Assembly: GCF_030272615.1 (NCBI RefSeq)
Contig: NC_081414.1
Span: forward strand, 817,014,396 to 817,078,395
Length of the DNA: 64,000 nucleotides
Reading direction: 5' to 3'
DNA from: Cryptomeria japonica
Lineage: Eukaryota > Streptophyta > Pinopsida > Cupressales > Cupressaceae
Shown here: in pieces, positions 11,399 to 21,803 of the stretch
Position numbering within the stretch: position 1 is the stretch's first letter
How the letters are laid out: every line of letters starts with the position of its first letter
The notes under the pieces: generated by a model
Told to the model about the DNA's origin: nothing
Seen by the model: the letters and a program-made list of their open reading frames with translations, nothing else
Databases searched by the model: none
Translations under genes and position numbers: made by a program

Positions 11399-12727
11399 GT
11401 TGGCGTATGCACACTCTAATGAGAAATTGTAGGTGATTGAAGGTATTGTCATTGATGGCAACCTTACAATCATATGATACCGGTAGGCACCGACACCGGC
11501 AGACTCAACACCGGCATATAGTTCACTAGCACCAAAAAGAAAGATTACCGAAACCATGGCCGACAGGGATTTTGTATAAATGTATTTTGTATTTAATTGT
11601 AAAAAAATTTGTAAGATGACTTGGTGGATTGTAATATGACTCATATAAGTATGAGATCATTGTAGATAATTTATAAGTAAACATAAATAGGAAAGATTAA
11701 TGCAGACCTAATATGTGAATTGTAAGGCAGATATTGGATAAGGGTTTATGTATATTGCAGAGCTTAAATCGGTACTGAATCTGGCATAGTAGATGCTAAT
11801 CTGAAGCAATACAAGATATTGGATTTGTATAATCCATTTTTGTAAGTCAGTGAGACTTCTTTTGTAACTGAGCAGTGAGCTCTAGGCACTTGGCCTTCCT
11901 GCATGATAAGGGAAGTAGTACAAGACATTGGATTTGTATAATCCATTTTTGTAAGTCAGTGAGACTTCTTTTATAACTGAGTAGTGAGCTCTAGGCACTT
12001 GGCCTTCGTGCATGTGCACAATCTTCTGAAGTTCAACAAAGATAACTATAGAATATGGAGTGAAATAATGAAGATTTACATTAAGAGTCTTGGTAGTCAG
12101 TATTGGGATCATATAGAAAATAAGTATATTACACCTACTAGACCCCTAACTGATGATCAGAAGAAAGAACAACAAGAAAATCACCAAGCATTAGAGGCCA
12201 TTATCAGTGTTGGCATATGCACACTCCAATGAGAAATTGTAGGTGATTGAAGGTATTGTCATTGATGGAAACCTTACAATCATATGATACCGGCAGGCAG
12301 CGGCACCGAAAGACTCAACACTGGCATACAGTTCACCGACACCAAAAAGAAAGATTACCGGCACCATGGCCGACAAGAATTTTGTATAAATGTATTTTGT
12401 ATTTAATTGTAAAAACTTTTGTAAGCCGACTTGGCGGATTGTAATATGACTCATATAAGTATGAGATCATTGTAGATCATTTAGAAGTAGACATAAATAG
12501 GAAGGATTAATGCAGACCTAATATGTGAATTGTAAGGCAAATATTGGATAAGGGTTTATGTATATTGCAGAGCTTAAACCGGTACTGAATTTGGCATAGT
12601 AGATGCTGATATGAAGGAGTAAAAGACATTGGATTTGTATAATCCATTTTTGTAAGTCAGTGAGACTTCTTTTGTAACTGAGCAATGAGCTCTAGGCACT
12701 TGGCCTTCGTGCATGTGCACAATCTTC
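11398..12727 (+). repeat. Copia-LTR-like fragment in a ~810-bp tandem duplication
   Basis: The gag fragment plus the DNA after it (from 11217) repeats from 12027, an offset of 810 bp, up to about 12727. The non-gag part begins TGTTGGCGTATGCACAC in copy 1 and TGTTGGCATATGCACAC in copy 2. It contains CACCGGC-rich tracts like a copia LTR. Each unit ends in CATGTGCACAATCTT. Inside copy 1, about 93 bp (11812-11904) recurs at 11930-12020. The order of events (LTR insertion into gag, then tandem duplication) is inferred. Confidence 0.65.
12027..12209 (+). pseudogene. Element B gag N-terminal fragment, copy 2
   Basis: Duplicate of 11217-11398. It reads LKFNKDNYRIWSEIMKIYI and YWDHIENKYITPTRPLT and keeps the frame further (QENHQALEAIIS) before the LTR-like sequence begins. 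It lacks the gag ATG because the duplication starts just after it. Confidence 0.6.
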
Positions 12728-12984
12728 CCTTGTTGGAAATATTCATTGATGTTCTTATCTCTATTTTCTCCCATGTTGTTCAGTAGGTTCAGTAGCTTGT
12801 TTCCTACCAATATATACCCACTAATTTATACAGAAGACTAGAAGCTAGAAGGGTAGCTATTGTTGAGCTAGACAAAAAGATAAAAATAGAAAAATTACTT
12901 GCAGTTCACCCAGTGAACTCCACTGAAGAGATAGGTCAATTGATCAGTGAAGCCAACCGAATAGTATTTTCAACTGAACGATGT
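12728..12984 (+). other. Unassigned coding-like fragment between gag and integrase of B
   Basis: A plus-strand reading near 12835-12980 gives RRVAIVELDKKIKIEKLLAV and then STEEIGQLISEANRIVF. This is not copia gag or protease. It sits where zinc knuckle and protease should be, so it marks a replacement or rearranged junction. I cannot name its source. Confidence 0.3.
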
Positions 12985-14240
12985 CTATTGGGTTGAAGGC
13001 CTAAAGCGCAATCTTTTAAGTGTGGCATAACTTAATGACAAAGGGTACCCACTGGAGTTTAGAAATGGAATGTGCAAAATCTTTGACAACAAAGGTGAAT
13101 TGATTGCAACTGGGAAACAGACTAGAGGTAATCTATTTCATCTCAATCCTAAATCTAGCAACTATTTGATTGCAAAAATAGATGATAGCTAGCTTTGGCA
13201 TAGGAGATTTTGTCATATAAATTTTGACAATACTGTTAAAGTAAGAAAGTCTAAGATAGTAAGAGGTCTGCCTCAGCTAGACAAACTGGTTAATGCTCTT
13301 TGTAAAGAATGTCAACTAGGAAAAATGACTTCTTCAACTTTTAAGAGCAAGTCCTTCTCAACAAAGCACTTTTTAGATTTGGTTCATACAGAACTATGTG
13401 GACCAATAAGAACAAGAAGCATTCAAGGTGATAGGTACTTCATGATCTTCACTGATGATTTTTCAAGGATGATGTGGGTCACATTCTTGAAGGATGAGAA
13501 TGAAGCTTTTGGTAAATTCAAGGCATTCAGAGCCTTAGTTGAGAAAGAGAGTGGAAAAAAGATAAAATGTCTAAGAACAGATCAAGGCTATGAATTCACT
13601 TCTATGGAGCTCACTAAGTATTATGATGATAATGGTATCAAGCAACAACTTTCTGCACCAAGGACACCACAACAAAATGGTATAGCAGAGAGAAACAACC
13701 GGTCAGTGCTTGAAGCTGCTAGGACTATGTTGATACAAGGAGGTGTAGCAAAAACATTTTGGAGAGAAGTTGTAAGTATAGCTGTTTACACAATGAACCA
13801 AGTTCTGGTGAAAAGAGGTAAGGACAAGACACCATATGAATATTGGTATGGGAGATTTCCTGATGTTAGCTATTTTAAGATATTTGGAAGAAAATGTTTT
13901 ATTAAAAGAGGTGATTACATAAGAAAGTTTGAAGCTAAGAGTGATGAAGGCATATTTCTTGGCTATTACACCAAGAGTAAGGCCTATAAATGCTTCAACA
14001 ACTAGACACAAAAAATTGTCGAGAGTGTTGATGTTCATGTAGATGAATGTCCTAAAGTTTCAAAAGGAACCGGTTCTGAGAAGAAGGATGAAGATCCTTG
14101 CATTTTTCTTTTAGAACCTGAAACTATTAAATCAGAAACTGGTAAAGAAAATCTTGATGTATTTGTTCAACCGGAACAAATAAATTTAGAGGAAGATGAT
14201 AATGAGGAAGTTGAACCCAAGGAAAAATTTAAGAACCCCC
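12985..14240 (+). pseudogene. Element B integrase (Ty1/copia)
   Basis: From 12985 the reading is YWVEGLKRNLLSV, the pre-integrase region, then a His-His-Cys-Cys zinc module (LWHRRFCHINF, CKECQLGKM). The core runs 13325-14005: FTDDFSRMMWVTFLK, LRTDQGYEF (second Asp) and SAPRTPQQNGIAERNN (Glu). The first catalytic position, Asp in the usual copia HTDxxGP, is Glu here (HTELCGPI, codon 13391-13393). The frame then stops at 14003-14005 and continues as an acidic linker to ~14240, where foreign DNA begins. Stops near 13040 and 13190 also interrupt it. Confidence 0.85.
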
Positions 14241-14385
14241 CCCTTGGACAAGGTGTAAAAACCTGGCAAAAGTTGTATGATTCCCGAGGAAAATTTTAAT
14301 TGTACTGGAGAATTTTTGCGGTTTACGGAGAAAAAATAATAATCTCCATTGGCGAATTAGCCATGATCGCTCAAAGTTTGTGAAA

Positions 14386-14611
14386 AATCCGGACGAATTG
14401 TAATGTTTTTAAAACCAAAAAAATATTTGCATGGGCGAATTGTAATGTTCTTAAAACCAGAAAAATATTTGCAATGGCGATTTCAAGCTATTTTCAAACC
14501 ATTTAAAAAAATATTGGCGAATTCAAGCTATTTTCAAACCATAAAAATAAAATATTGGTGATTTCAAGCTATTTTCAAACCATAAAAAAAATATTGGCGA
14601 TTTCAAGATAT
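14386..14611 (+). repeat. Degenerate 40-46-bp tandem repeat near the left end of C
   Basis: About five units share the core GGCGATTTCAAGCTATTTTC then AAACCATAAAAATATT. The first two units read GGCGAATTGTAATG in place of GATTTCAAGC. The position just inside the left end suggests a subterminal repeat of the DNA transposon. Confidence 0.6.
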
Positions 14612-14639
14612 TAAGTCATTAAAGCATGTGGCACACACA

Positions 14640-15363
14640 CGTAAACACTCTGCCTAAAAGACTGCCTATTAGAAAATCTCGTGACCTAGCGACAAGCCCT
14701 TAAGACTCTATCTCCAACTCGCAAGCTAAAAATGCTAAGCCTTCATAACCTTGAGATCAAGCGACAGAGGGAAACTGAACTGCCACTCGCCAATTCTTGA
14801 CCATAAAATGTTAGGTCCTTGTCATCGCAACGACTTGGAGATAGTGGTAACTTTAACCCTTGTCGCATACTCGCCAACACAAAACTATTTATCTCTTAAC
14901 CGCTAGCACTTCACTCACAAGCTCGTGGCTTGATCAAGTCTTCAAACATTTAACTTTGTGAGCTGGCGATAACCATAAAACTTAACCACAAACTGTCTAG
15001 TCACTAGCTCGTGACCTAAAAATGCTAACATTAAACAAACATGAGAGATAGAAACTGTATGAAATGAGTTACTTGCTAACTCTCGCGGGTGTAATGTATG
15101 ACATCAGACCAACTCGAGACCTCGCCACCAAAGCAATTTCATTAACAATCTCCAGCTCGGTAACATAAAATGCTAACATCCAAAAAGCTAGAGACCTCAC
15201 GATGTAAACCCAAACCAACTTGTCGCCAGCTCGTGAGTTGATCACGTCTTTAAACATTTTACCTCATGAGATGGCGATAACCATAAAACTTAACCACAAA
15301 CTATCTGGTCACTAGCTCACAACCTAAAAATACTCACATTAAACAAACATGAGAGCTAGTGAC
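14640..15363 (+). repeat. Dispersed CTCGCGA-type repeat block 1, with a 308-bp tandem duplication
   Basis: The phrase AGCTCGTGACCTAAAAATGC and variants (CTCGCGACC, GGCGATAACCATAAAA) recurs every 30-60 bp. On a larger scale, 14921-15050 is repeated at 15229-15360 (offset 308). The 15069-15220 part matches 38446-38600 closely. No coding capacity is seen. Confidence 0.55.
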
Positions 15364-17575
15364 GACTATGGTGGCAAGCTAATATGTACAAGGAATTTTT
15401 AAGGCTTGGATGTCGACTCATTCTCGAGGGACTAGTTTGAAGGTTTCTTCTGAGTCAAGGTTGATTAGACAAGAGAGGATGACGGTTTCAGAGGCATAAA
15501 AGGATTGGATAGCTTCTGAGTTAGACATGGGAGATCACGGATTTCTCTGAGAAATCAGAGCTCAGACTGCTTGTTGTCACGGATTCTGAAGTAGAATTTA
15601 TCCAATCAAAGAGGAATAAAATCAGAACAAAATCATTCATAATAGATGAGCCTTAGCAGGATGTAGAGGATTAGATAGGCATGACTTCTAGAATGTACAA
15701 TCATGTTGAAAAACACCAAAATGATGATTTTTCACATGAATAAGAATCACCAAATGAAGTGTTAAAAGGTTATAAATACAATGGAGTGGTGAATTAATTG
15801 GTAGAAGAGAAAAGAAACCTTTTTCATTTTCTGAGAGTGGTTTCTTCCTTAGAAAGGAAGATGATGTTCGAGCAGGATCGTGCATGGAGTTGTTGTGTTC
15901 TATGTGATACCGGATGGGTTTTTTTTGTTTTCTCCTATGTGATTTTGTTTATTGTCAGAGGGGTTGTGAAAGTGAGAAGGATTGCCGAAGGGGGTGTGAA
16001 ATCCTTTTCTTATTAAGAAAGGCCAAGCATGGCACATCCTCTGCTTCTACTCTACCACAGGATGGCAGGGGGTTTGAAGAAGGAGCCCATAGAGGAATGA
16101 AAGAAGGATTTGTTTGGGTGGGGAGTGGCAGCCAATCATCTTTATGACGACATGGAAACTACAACCCCTCCCCAATATATTACATTTACCCTAAAGCTCC
16201 TCTTTCCACTTTCCCTGATCGTGGGCATGAAGGCTCGAGCTCCTCTTTTCATTTTCCTTGTTCCTGGGCATGAAGGCTTCCTCCTCTATTTGGAAATGAT
16301 CTATTGGACAGAACATAACATCTCACATTCCATCTAAAGGCATTAGGGTGATAATGGCATGGCTCAAGTAGTTTTGCAAGTTGTATAGTCATTGGGGTTC
16401 CTTTTTTGGTTCTAGTAGTGATTCTAGACTCTAGGTGAAGGGAGCAAGTTGTATAGTCATTTACAAAGCAAATGAAAAGCATTTAGTGTCAAGCTTTGTG
16501 CAGGTTCTTGAAGGAGTTATATATAAATTTATTTTGTGACGGTCGATGGAAGTAGTAATTTTACTCAATAGAAATTAAATTCTGATCTATTTCTCTCCGG
16601 TGTATAATTCTCTCTCTTTCAAATGATCAGAATCATGAGTTTTAACTTTTTTCATTTGTTGCATTGTTATGGTGTATGTAATTTTTCATTTAATGCTTCC
16701 TATTATGCCCAAGAATGCAAAATTTATGTTAGTCTAGAATCATATTAAGGATTCACCTCATTGTAATTGGTGGGTGGATTATAGGTATGAGTAAATGCCA
16801 ACTTTATGGAGGAGGGAAAACATGTACATGATAGTCCTAGAATACCTTCATATATATTACATGAACATCCATAGCATATAAAATCATAAGAGTATTAATA
16901 ATGAAAGTATCAAACACCACAATAGATAGGAATACAACATAATTAGTAAAACATGCATGCAACTCAATTAAAGGGAATATCTTTTGAGGATCCAATTCCA
17001 TGATAGATGTTATAGACAAATCACAATTTCATAATAAAAGGCAAACAAGAAAACATATTCACCCACAATGAATCAACTATTATAATTGGAAGGTCACTTC
17101 ACCAAGTCAACATCAAGACAACAGACCAGTGCCTTATCCTAGGGCATAGAGTCACTTACAATTCAAAGACAACCTGATAATAAACTTCAATAAGATTAAT
17201 TTGCAGATAAATAGGAATGAATATGCCATTACATACACAACCCAGATTCATATGTAAATTGAAAAACCCTTGACCATTCAATTCACAGTGAAAACATAAA
17301 TTCAACACAAAGACAATTATGTGAAGATCTCAAACTACAAATGATATTGATATTATATTCATAATGGTATCAGAAAGTAAATTCAAAATACGATTCAACT
17401 ATGCACTTGTCAAATTCTTGAACAATTGAACTACTATAACTATATCAGAGTTTTCACCATCAATAAAAGTGGCCAACTGGCCATCCCTCTCTACTGATCA
17501 AAAAGAAAAAGTGGCCATCCCTCTCAAATTAATCTTGGAATCCTTGTATAAGATGATGACTCAACAAGCTTAGAA
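15364..17575 (+). other. Region without assignable gene, left part of the first insertion into C
   Basis: TATAAATA occurs at 15771-15778. Open frames here are short and resemble no known family. A ~42-bp stretch at 16198 recurs at 16240 (both with GGGCATGAAGGCT). CAAGTTGTATAGTCATT occurs at 16377 and 16444, and GTGGCCATCCCTCTC near 17505 echoes 17472. If the frame at 17576-28884 sits in an LTR as in element A, this would be the R/U5 side of that LTR. That is inference; no TG...CA boundary was fixed. Confidence 0.3.
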
Positions 17576-19801
17576 TTACTGTAAGGAATCTTGGGTAGCA
17601 ACCTGACATTTCTTCTTTTGCTTTAGCATGGCTTGCCACCTGTCCACCTCTTTGTCTACTGGCCAACTAAATGCCTTTACCTCTTCCAAATTTGTAATTG
17701 AATCTATCCATCTAGCATCTATAACTGCCCTGGCCTCAACAATAAACTTTGCATGGTCAACCTCAACCTTGAACAGTGAATCAAGCATACCATTAAGGAA
17801 ATCAGCATCAACTTGTTCATCTATATGCTTGATTATTTCTTCTTTCTCTAGAATCAAATCAAATTCACTGGTCCAATTAGAAACTGATTTCAAATCTCCA
17901 TTACTACCATAAATTGAAGGCACCAATTTACTATAACCTTCCCCAAATGTCTGCAATTTTTCATTTATAAGCACATCCTTCCCTGTGAAAAATGCATAAG
18001 CTGCATTCATTACCTCCACCATGTCTTTAGTGTCACTGATCTTGGGAGGGAACTTGTCACTATTCATCATTGCAGTATCTATCTTATCCATTAATCTGCT
18101 TCTTCCTGACCAAACATTGAACAAAGGTCCAAGAAAAGCGACAGCCTCAAAGGATGTTTTACTTGCCTCTTTCAAAGAAATATGCAAATCATGCACTACC
18201 ATTAATTTTCCTTTCAATACATCAATCACGTGTTTTAGAATTCCTGACACAATAGAGATAGCCTTGACATTTTGTTCCTTTTCAATATTTTCAATCTTCT
18301 CTGTGTATTCCTCCATTTTTGTTGTCACATCCGCTGATATTTCTTGTACTTGTTCTGTAATCTATATTGGAGGGGGCTCATTTGCAATTTTTTCTTTCAA
18401 CTCCACTAACTCCTCCTCCAAAGTGCCCTTCTTCATTAGTGTCTCTTCATATTTTTTAGATAATGCAATCAATTGGCTATATGTTTCTGTGTATCTTCTT
18501 GACAAATCCTTTGTTTTTGATAAATTCATGAAAGAAAATTGAGTAAAAAATGAGGCAATCTCTGTGTCAGTTGTGTTCTGCAAATTCCAGATCATTCTAT
18601 CAGCTTTCTTTTCTACTTGGATATTTAGAAGGCGGGGCTTTTGAGTGGAAGGGGCCAAAGACCAAGCAACGAGTGTCTTTGACTTAGGATTAAATCTTGA
18701 TCCTCTTATTACATCTCCAATTTCAAATTTAGTTTTAAACATTAGGTCCTCTTGCTTCCTAATCTGATCAATAATAAAAATAGACTGGATATCCCAGTCA
18801 GGCATCATAATTATACTAGTACTCATAATCAATTGTCTTTCCCATTCCATAGATATTTTCTCCCTGTCAAGATCATATTCCTACAGTGCCCTGATGAGCT
18901 CCTCTTTCTTTTCTACATTTCCTTCCTCTATGATTATATTTTGTCTTAATTGATTTTGTTTCAACCTTGTAAAAAAAATTTAAATTCATCTGACTTAATA
19001 AATTCATTATCTTTCATGAACTCATTCGACAACATCCCATGCTCATCAAATCCTTGAGCAAGGGCTTTGTTTGTTTCTCCATGTCCTTCATTCTACCCTG
19101 CTTCTCTGAGATGTGTCCTTATTTGATAAAAGTAGTGTCCTTGTTCTTTAACAATTGCTCTAGCAGGGTCTCTCCTCACAATTGTACCGACCTCTTTAGT
19201 TTTTTGTTTCTTTGCATCTGGCACTCAGGTAGATTGAACTTCATCCCCACTCTCTACATCATCAACAGACACACTAAGTGGCCTCTTGCCATGTGAAGAA
19301 TGTCCATCTTGGGGGTCTTGCTGCTGAGAAACCACTTCTAGAATTTGAAGCATTTGTTCCATCAGAGTTTCACATAAACTCAGCATTCTATTAATCCTCT
19401 CCAGGTACGGGTTATCAGGGCAAAAACTTGAGAAACTAGGGTCAATAACCTTCAATTCTGCTTCAACTTTCATCAAAATTATCCATTTTCTTCTCCTTTC
19501 TTGTACTTCTTATTTTCTCAACAAATTTCTAACCACATATCCATCATCCAATGGTTTATGGTCCTTTATTGTGACCCAAGGTGTCATTTTTGGTAATGCA
19601 GGTTTAATAAATTGTTCAGGATCACAGAATCTAGACACAACATTAACCAACCTATACTGTTTAAGGAAATTGTTTACTTCATCAAAGGAAATCTTACCAA
19701 TGGTAAAATCAGACACAACCCAAATCCTAGGAAGAAGAGAACCCTTCCTATATTTATCAAGGTGTTCTTTTAAAACTAGGGTCAATTGCCAAATAAACTC
19801 C
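17576..19801 (-). pseudogene. Split copy of the retroelement-associated protein, C-terminal part
   Basis: Continues the frame of 27696-28884 across element E. From 19785: VLKEHLDKYRKGSLLPRIWV, then a stop, then AELKVIDPSFSSFCPDNPYL (19476-19225) in the same frame. A frameshift occurs between 19225 and 18850. Then 18850-18362 and 18328-17576 share one frame, separated by one stop at 18362. The C-terminal 400 residues are helical with Lys/Glu-rich, coiled-coil-like stretches (KKYEETLMKKGTLEEELVEL, EYTEKIENIEKEQ). Without E, the two parts total 3410 nt, about 1137 codons, close to the LTR-borne copies. Function unknown. Confidence 0.6.
19797..19801. repeat. Target-site duplication of element E (left copy)
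   Basis: ACTCC lies directly before the E terminus TGTAAAGC, and ACTCC again lies directly after the other terminus TTACA at 27696-27700. It is a perfect 5-bp duplication, the size expected for LTR-element integration. Confidence 0.9.
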
Positions 19802-21059
19802 TGTAAAGCGGAAAATCAAACCCTAGGTGTTCCCCCCCACTCCAAGGAGAAAGGAGGTCACTAGGATTGACGGTTTTCACTTAGGAGAGGCTTTACATTC
19901 AAAAGAGGGGTTGAAACCCACAAGATCCAATCCCACACAATGCAAGATTGGATTCTAAATGAGTTTCAAGGGTTGTGACAGCAAGGCTACCCTCTTTTGT
20001 AAAGAATGAAGATAGAAGGATTGAGCTAGGAATGCATGTAAAGTGAGAAAGATTCACTTATAAATAGAGATAGGAATATAGGATGAAGCTGCGGACCTGG
20101 AATTAGCAGTAAAATATCGAGACGATGTTGTCCTGCCAATTTGAGTGAAAGTTGACAGGACAATGGCGCCCGGCATGCACACGATCCTTCGAAAAATCCA
20201 CGAAACGAAGGGGGATCTATTCGTCTCTGCTCAAGGATTCCAGATCTTCAATTATAGCTGCATACCTGCAACCTACACATAGAAAAGTGAGGATGATTGG
20301 GGGGTTAGGGATTAGGGGTTTGCCTTTAGGTCAAAACCCGATTTTGGAATTAACCAAGAAATGAGAATGCTGTAAATGTAAATGTTTGTAATGTAAACAA
20401 GTACTGATACCTTGTTGTAAGAATGTTTGTATTCTTACATGCGAAGGTGTAAATGTTGTTGTATGTTGTATGTTGTATGTGATCTCCTCTTCAATGGTTG
20501 AATCCTTGTCTTGAATGCAACACTTAGCCTTGAATGCAAACTTAGAATGCTCAATTGCTTGAAGGAATGCTTGAATGCTTGAATGCTTGAATGTTTGAGT
20601 GTTTTAATATCGCTTCCACGTCTTGCACACGTATGTCCTTCCTCCTCAAAATGGGAGAGGAAATGTAGTTTATATACTTGCCAATTAGGGTTGAAAGATT
20701 GATTTTTCCGACCTTGGGCCGACATAGCAACCTTATTTTCCAATTTGCAAACTTAAAGACCTAAAGCCCCATAAGAGACCGGGCCCAAAATAGGGCTAGG
20801 GACCAGGGCGCTAGGTGCCATGGTCCTGGGGGACCAGGGCACTGGGCACCCTAGTCCTGAAGGACCAGGGCACTGGGCGCCATGGTCCCACCTCCAGGGA
20901 TAGCAAGGTGAAAGGAGGATCAGGCCAGGGTGCTGAAAAATGCAGTTTTTGATGTCATAAACAAGTTTCAAAGTCTCCATTCAGGTTCAGTGTTGCATCA
21001 CCATCGTGAAGACCCAAATGCAGTCAAAATTACAAGTGTCGCAATTTTAGGACATTACA
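19802..21059 (-). repeat. 3' LTR of element E
   Basis: Begins TGTAAAGCGGAAAATC and ends GACATTACA on the plus strand, and is nearly identical to 26432-27695. It contains a run of TGTATGTTGTATG, several GAATGCTTGAATGCTTG tandem steps near 20560-20595, and the GC-rich 31-bp repeat at 20801. Confidence 0.92.
20801..20893 (+). repeat. Three 31-bp GC-rich tandem units inside the E LTR
   Basis: Units start at 20801, 20832 and 20863, each beginning GACCAGGGC and containing GGGCGCC or GGGCACC. The other LTR has the same array near 27431-27530, with a small extra GTCTTG step. The array is GC-rich in an otherwise AT-rich region. Confidence 0.75.
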
Positions 21060-21075
21060 TTTAGCCCCCACTTTA
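21060..21075 (-). other. Polypurine tract of element E
   Basis: On the minus strand AAAGTGGGGGCTAAA lies directly before the 3' LTR. It is the expected priming site for plus-strand DNA synthesis and confirms the minus orientation. Confidence 0.7.
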
Positions 21076-21803
21076 GCAGGAGTATAAGTGTATGCCCATA
21101 CTTCCGGTAAAGTACAAGGAAACAACATTGAAATACTTTCACCATGTCAAGGAGGCAAGACACACCAAGCCCCTAGTGGACTAAGGATCTTATGACTTTG
21201 ATTGACAAAGTAAAAGGGAAGATCACGAGGGAGAACCATGACTTTCAGTAGTAAGGTTCCCTCACTATGAGTCATGCAAGAGAAATACCAAAAATTTTCA
21301 AGGCAAAGCTAAGTTGGCCAAGAAATTTTCAAGTATCCTGAAGGGATAGATGGGGTGTATGCCCCCCTATGTTAAAGTGATCGCACACACCTCAAGGAGG
21401 ATGATTTCTTTAAGGTAGTGATACACATATGAAATGAGAAGGGAAAGGAGCATGTTATCACAAAGATTTAGCCCCCAAGTGTGAGATAAACCCAAGGATA
21501 ATAGACACAAAACATAAAGCACGAGGTGACTTTGCTTTCCTCAGGGTCAGTATGCTGTATGATAATTCATGTATATCATATGTATGTATGCATAATTGTT
21601 CTTCATTCCCCAATCAAGGAAGGTCACCTAGAAGAAGGGAACACATGTGTCTTTTTAGTCAACATGAGAGAGACCAAAAGAGATCTCAATGCTTAGCATC
21701 GTCCTCAAGTAGACAACACTAAGGACAACAAATAGAAGAATGAGAATAACACATAGAAGAGGTAACAAAAGAGAGGAGGAGAGAGTCTGCTATGCTAATG
21801 AAA
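21076..21803 (-). other. 3' untranslated part of element E
   Basis: 728 bp between the end of the frame (stop at 21804-21806) and the purine tract. No long open frame on either strand and no recognisable motif were seen. Confidence 0.4.

Noticed and set aside
11381-12810. Minus-strand frames in the copia gag region (for example 11381-11644, 12191-12454)
   Set aside because: They overlap the duplicated LTR fragment and its gag copies; their similarity to each other only reflects the 810-bp duplication.
15798-16482. Plus-strand frames downstream of TATAAATA, considered as a small gene
   Set aside because: No homology recognised, overlapping frames of similar length, and local sequence duplications; no support beyond openness.
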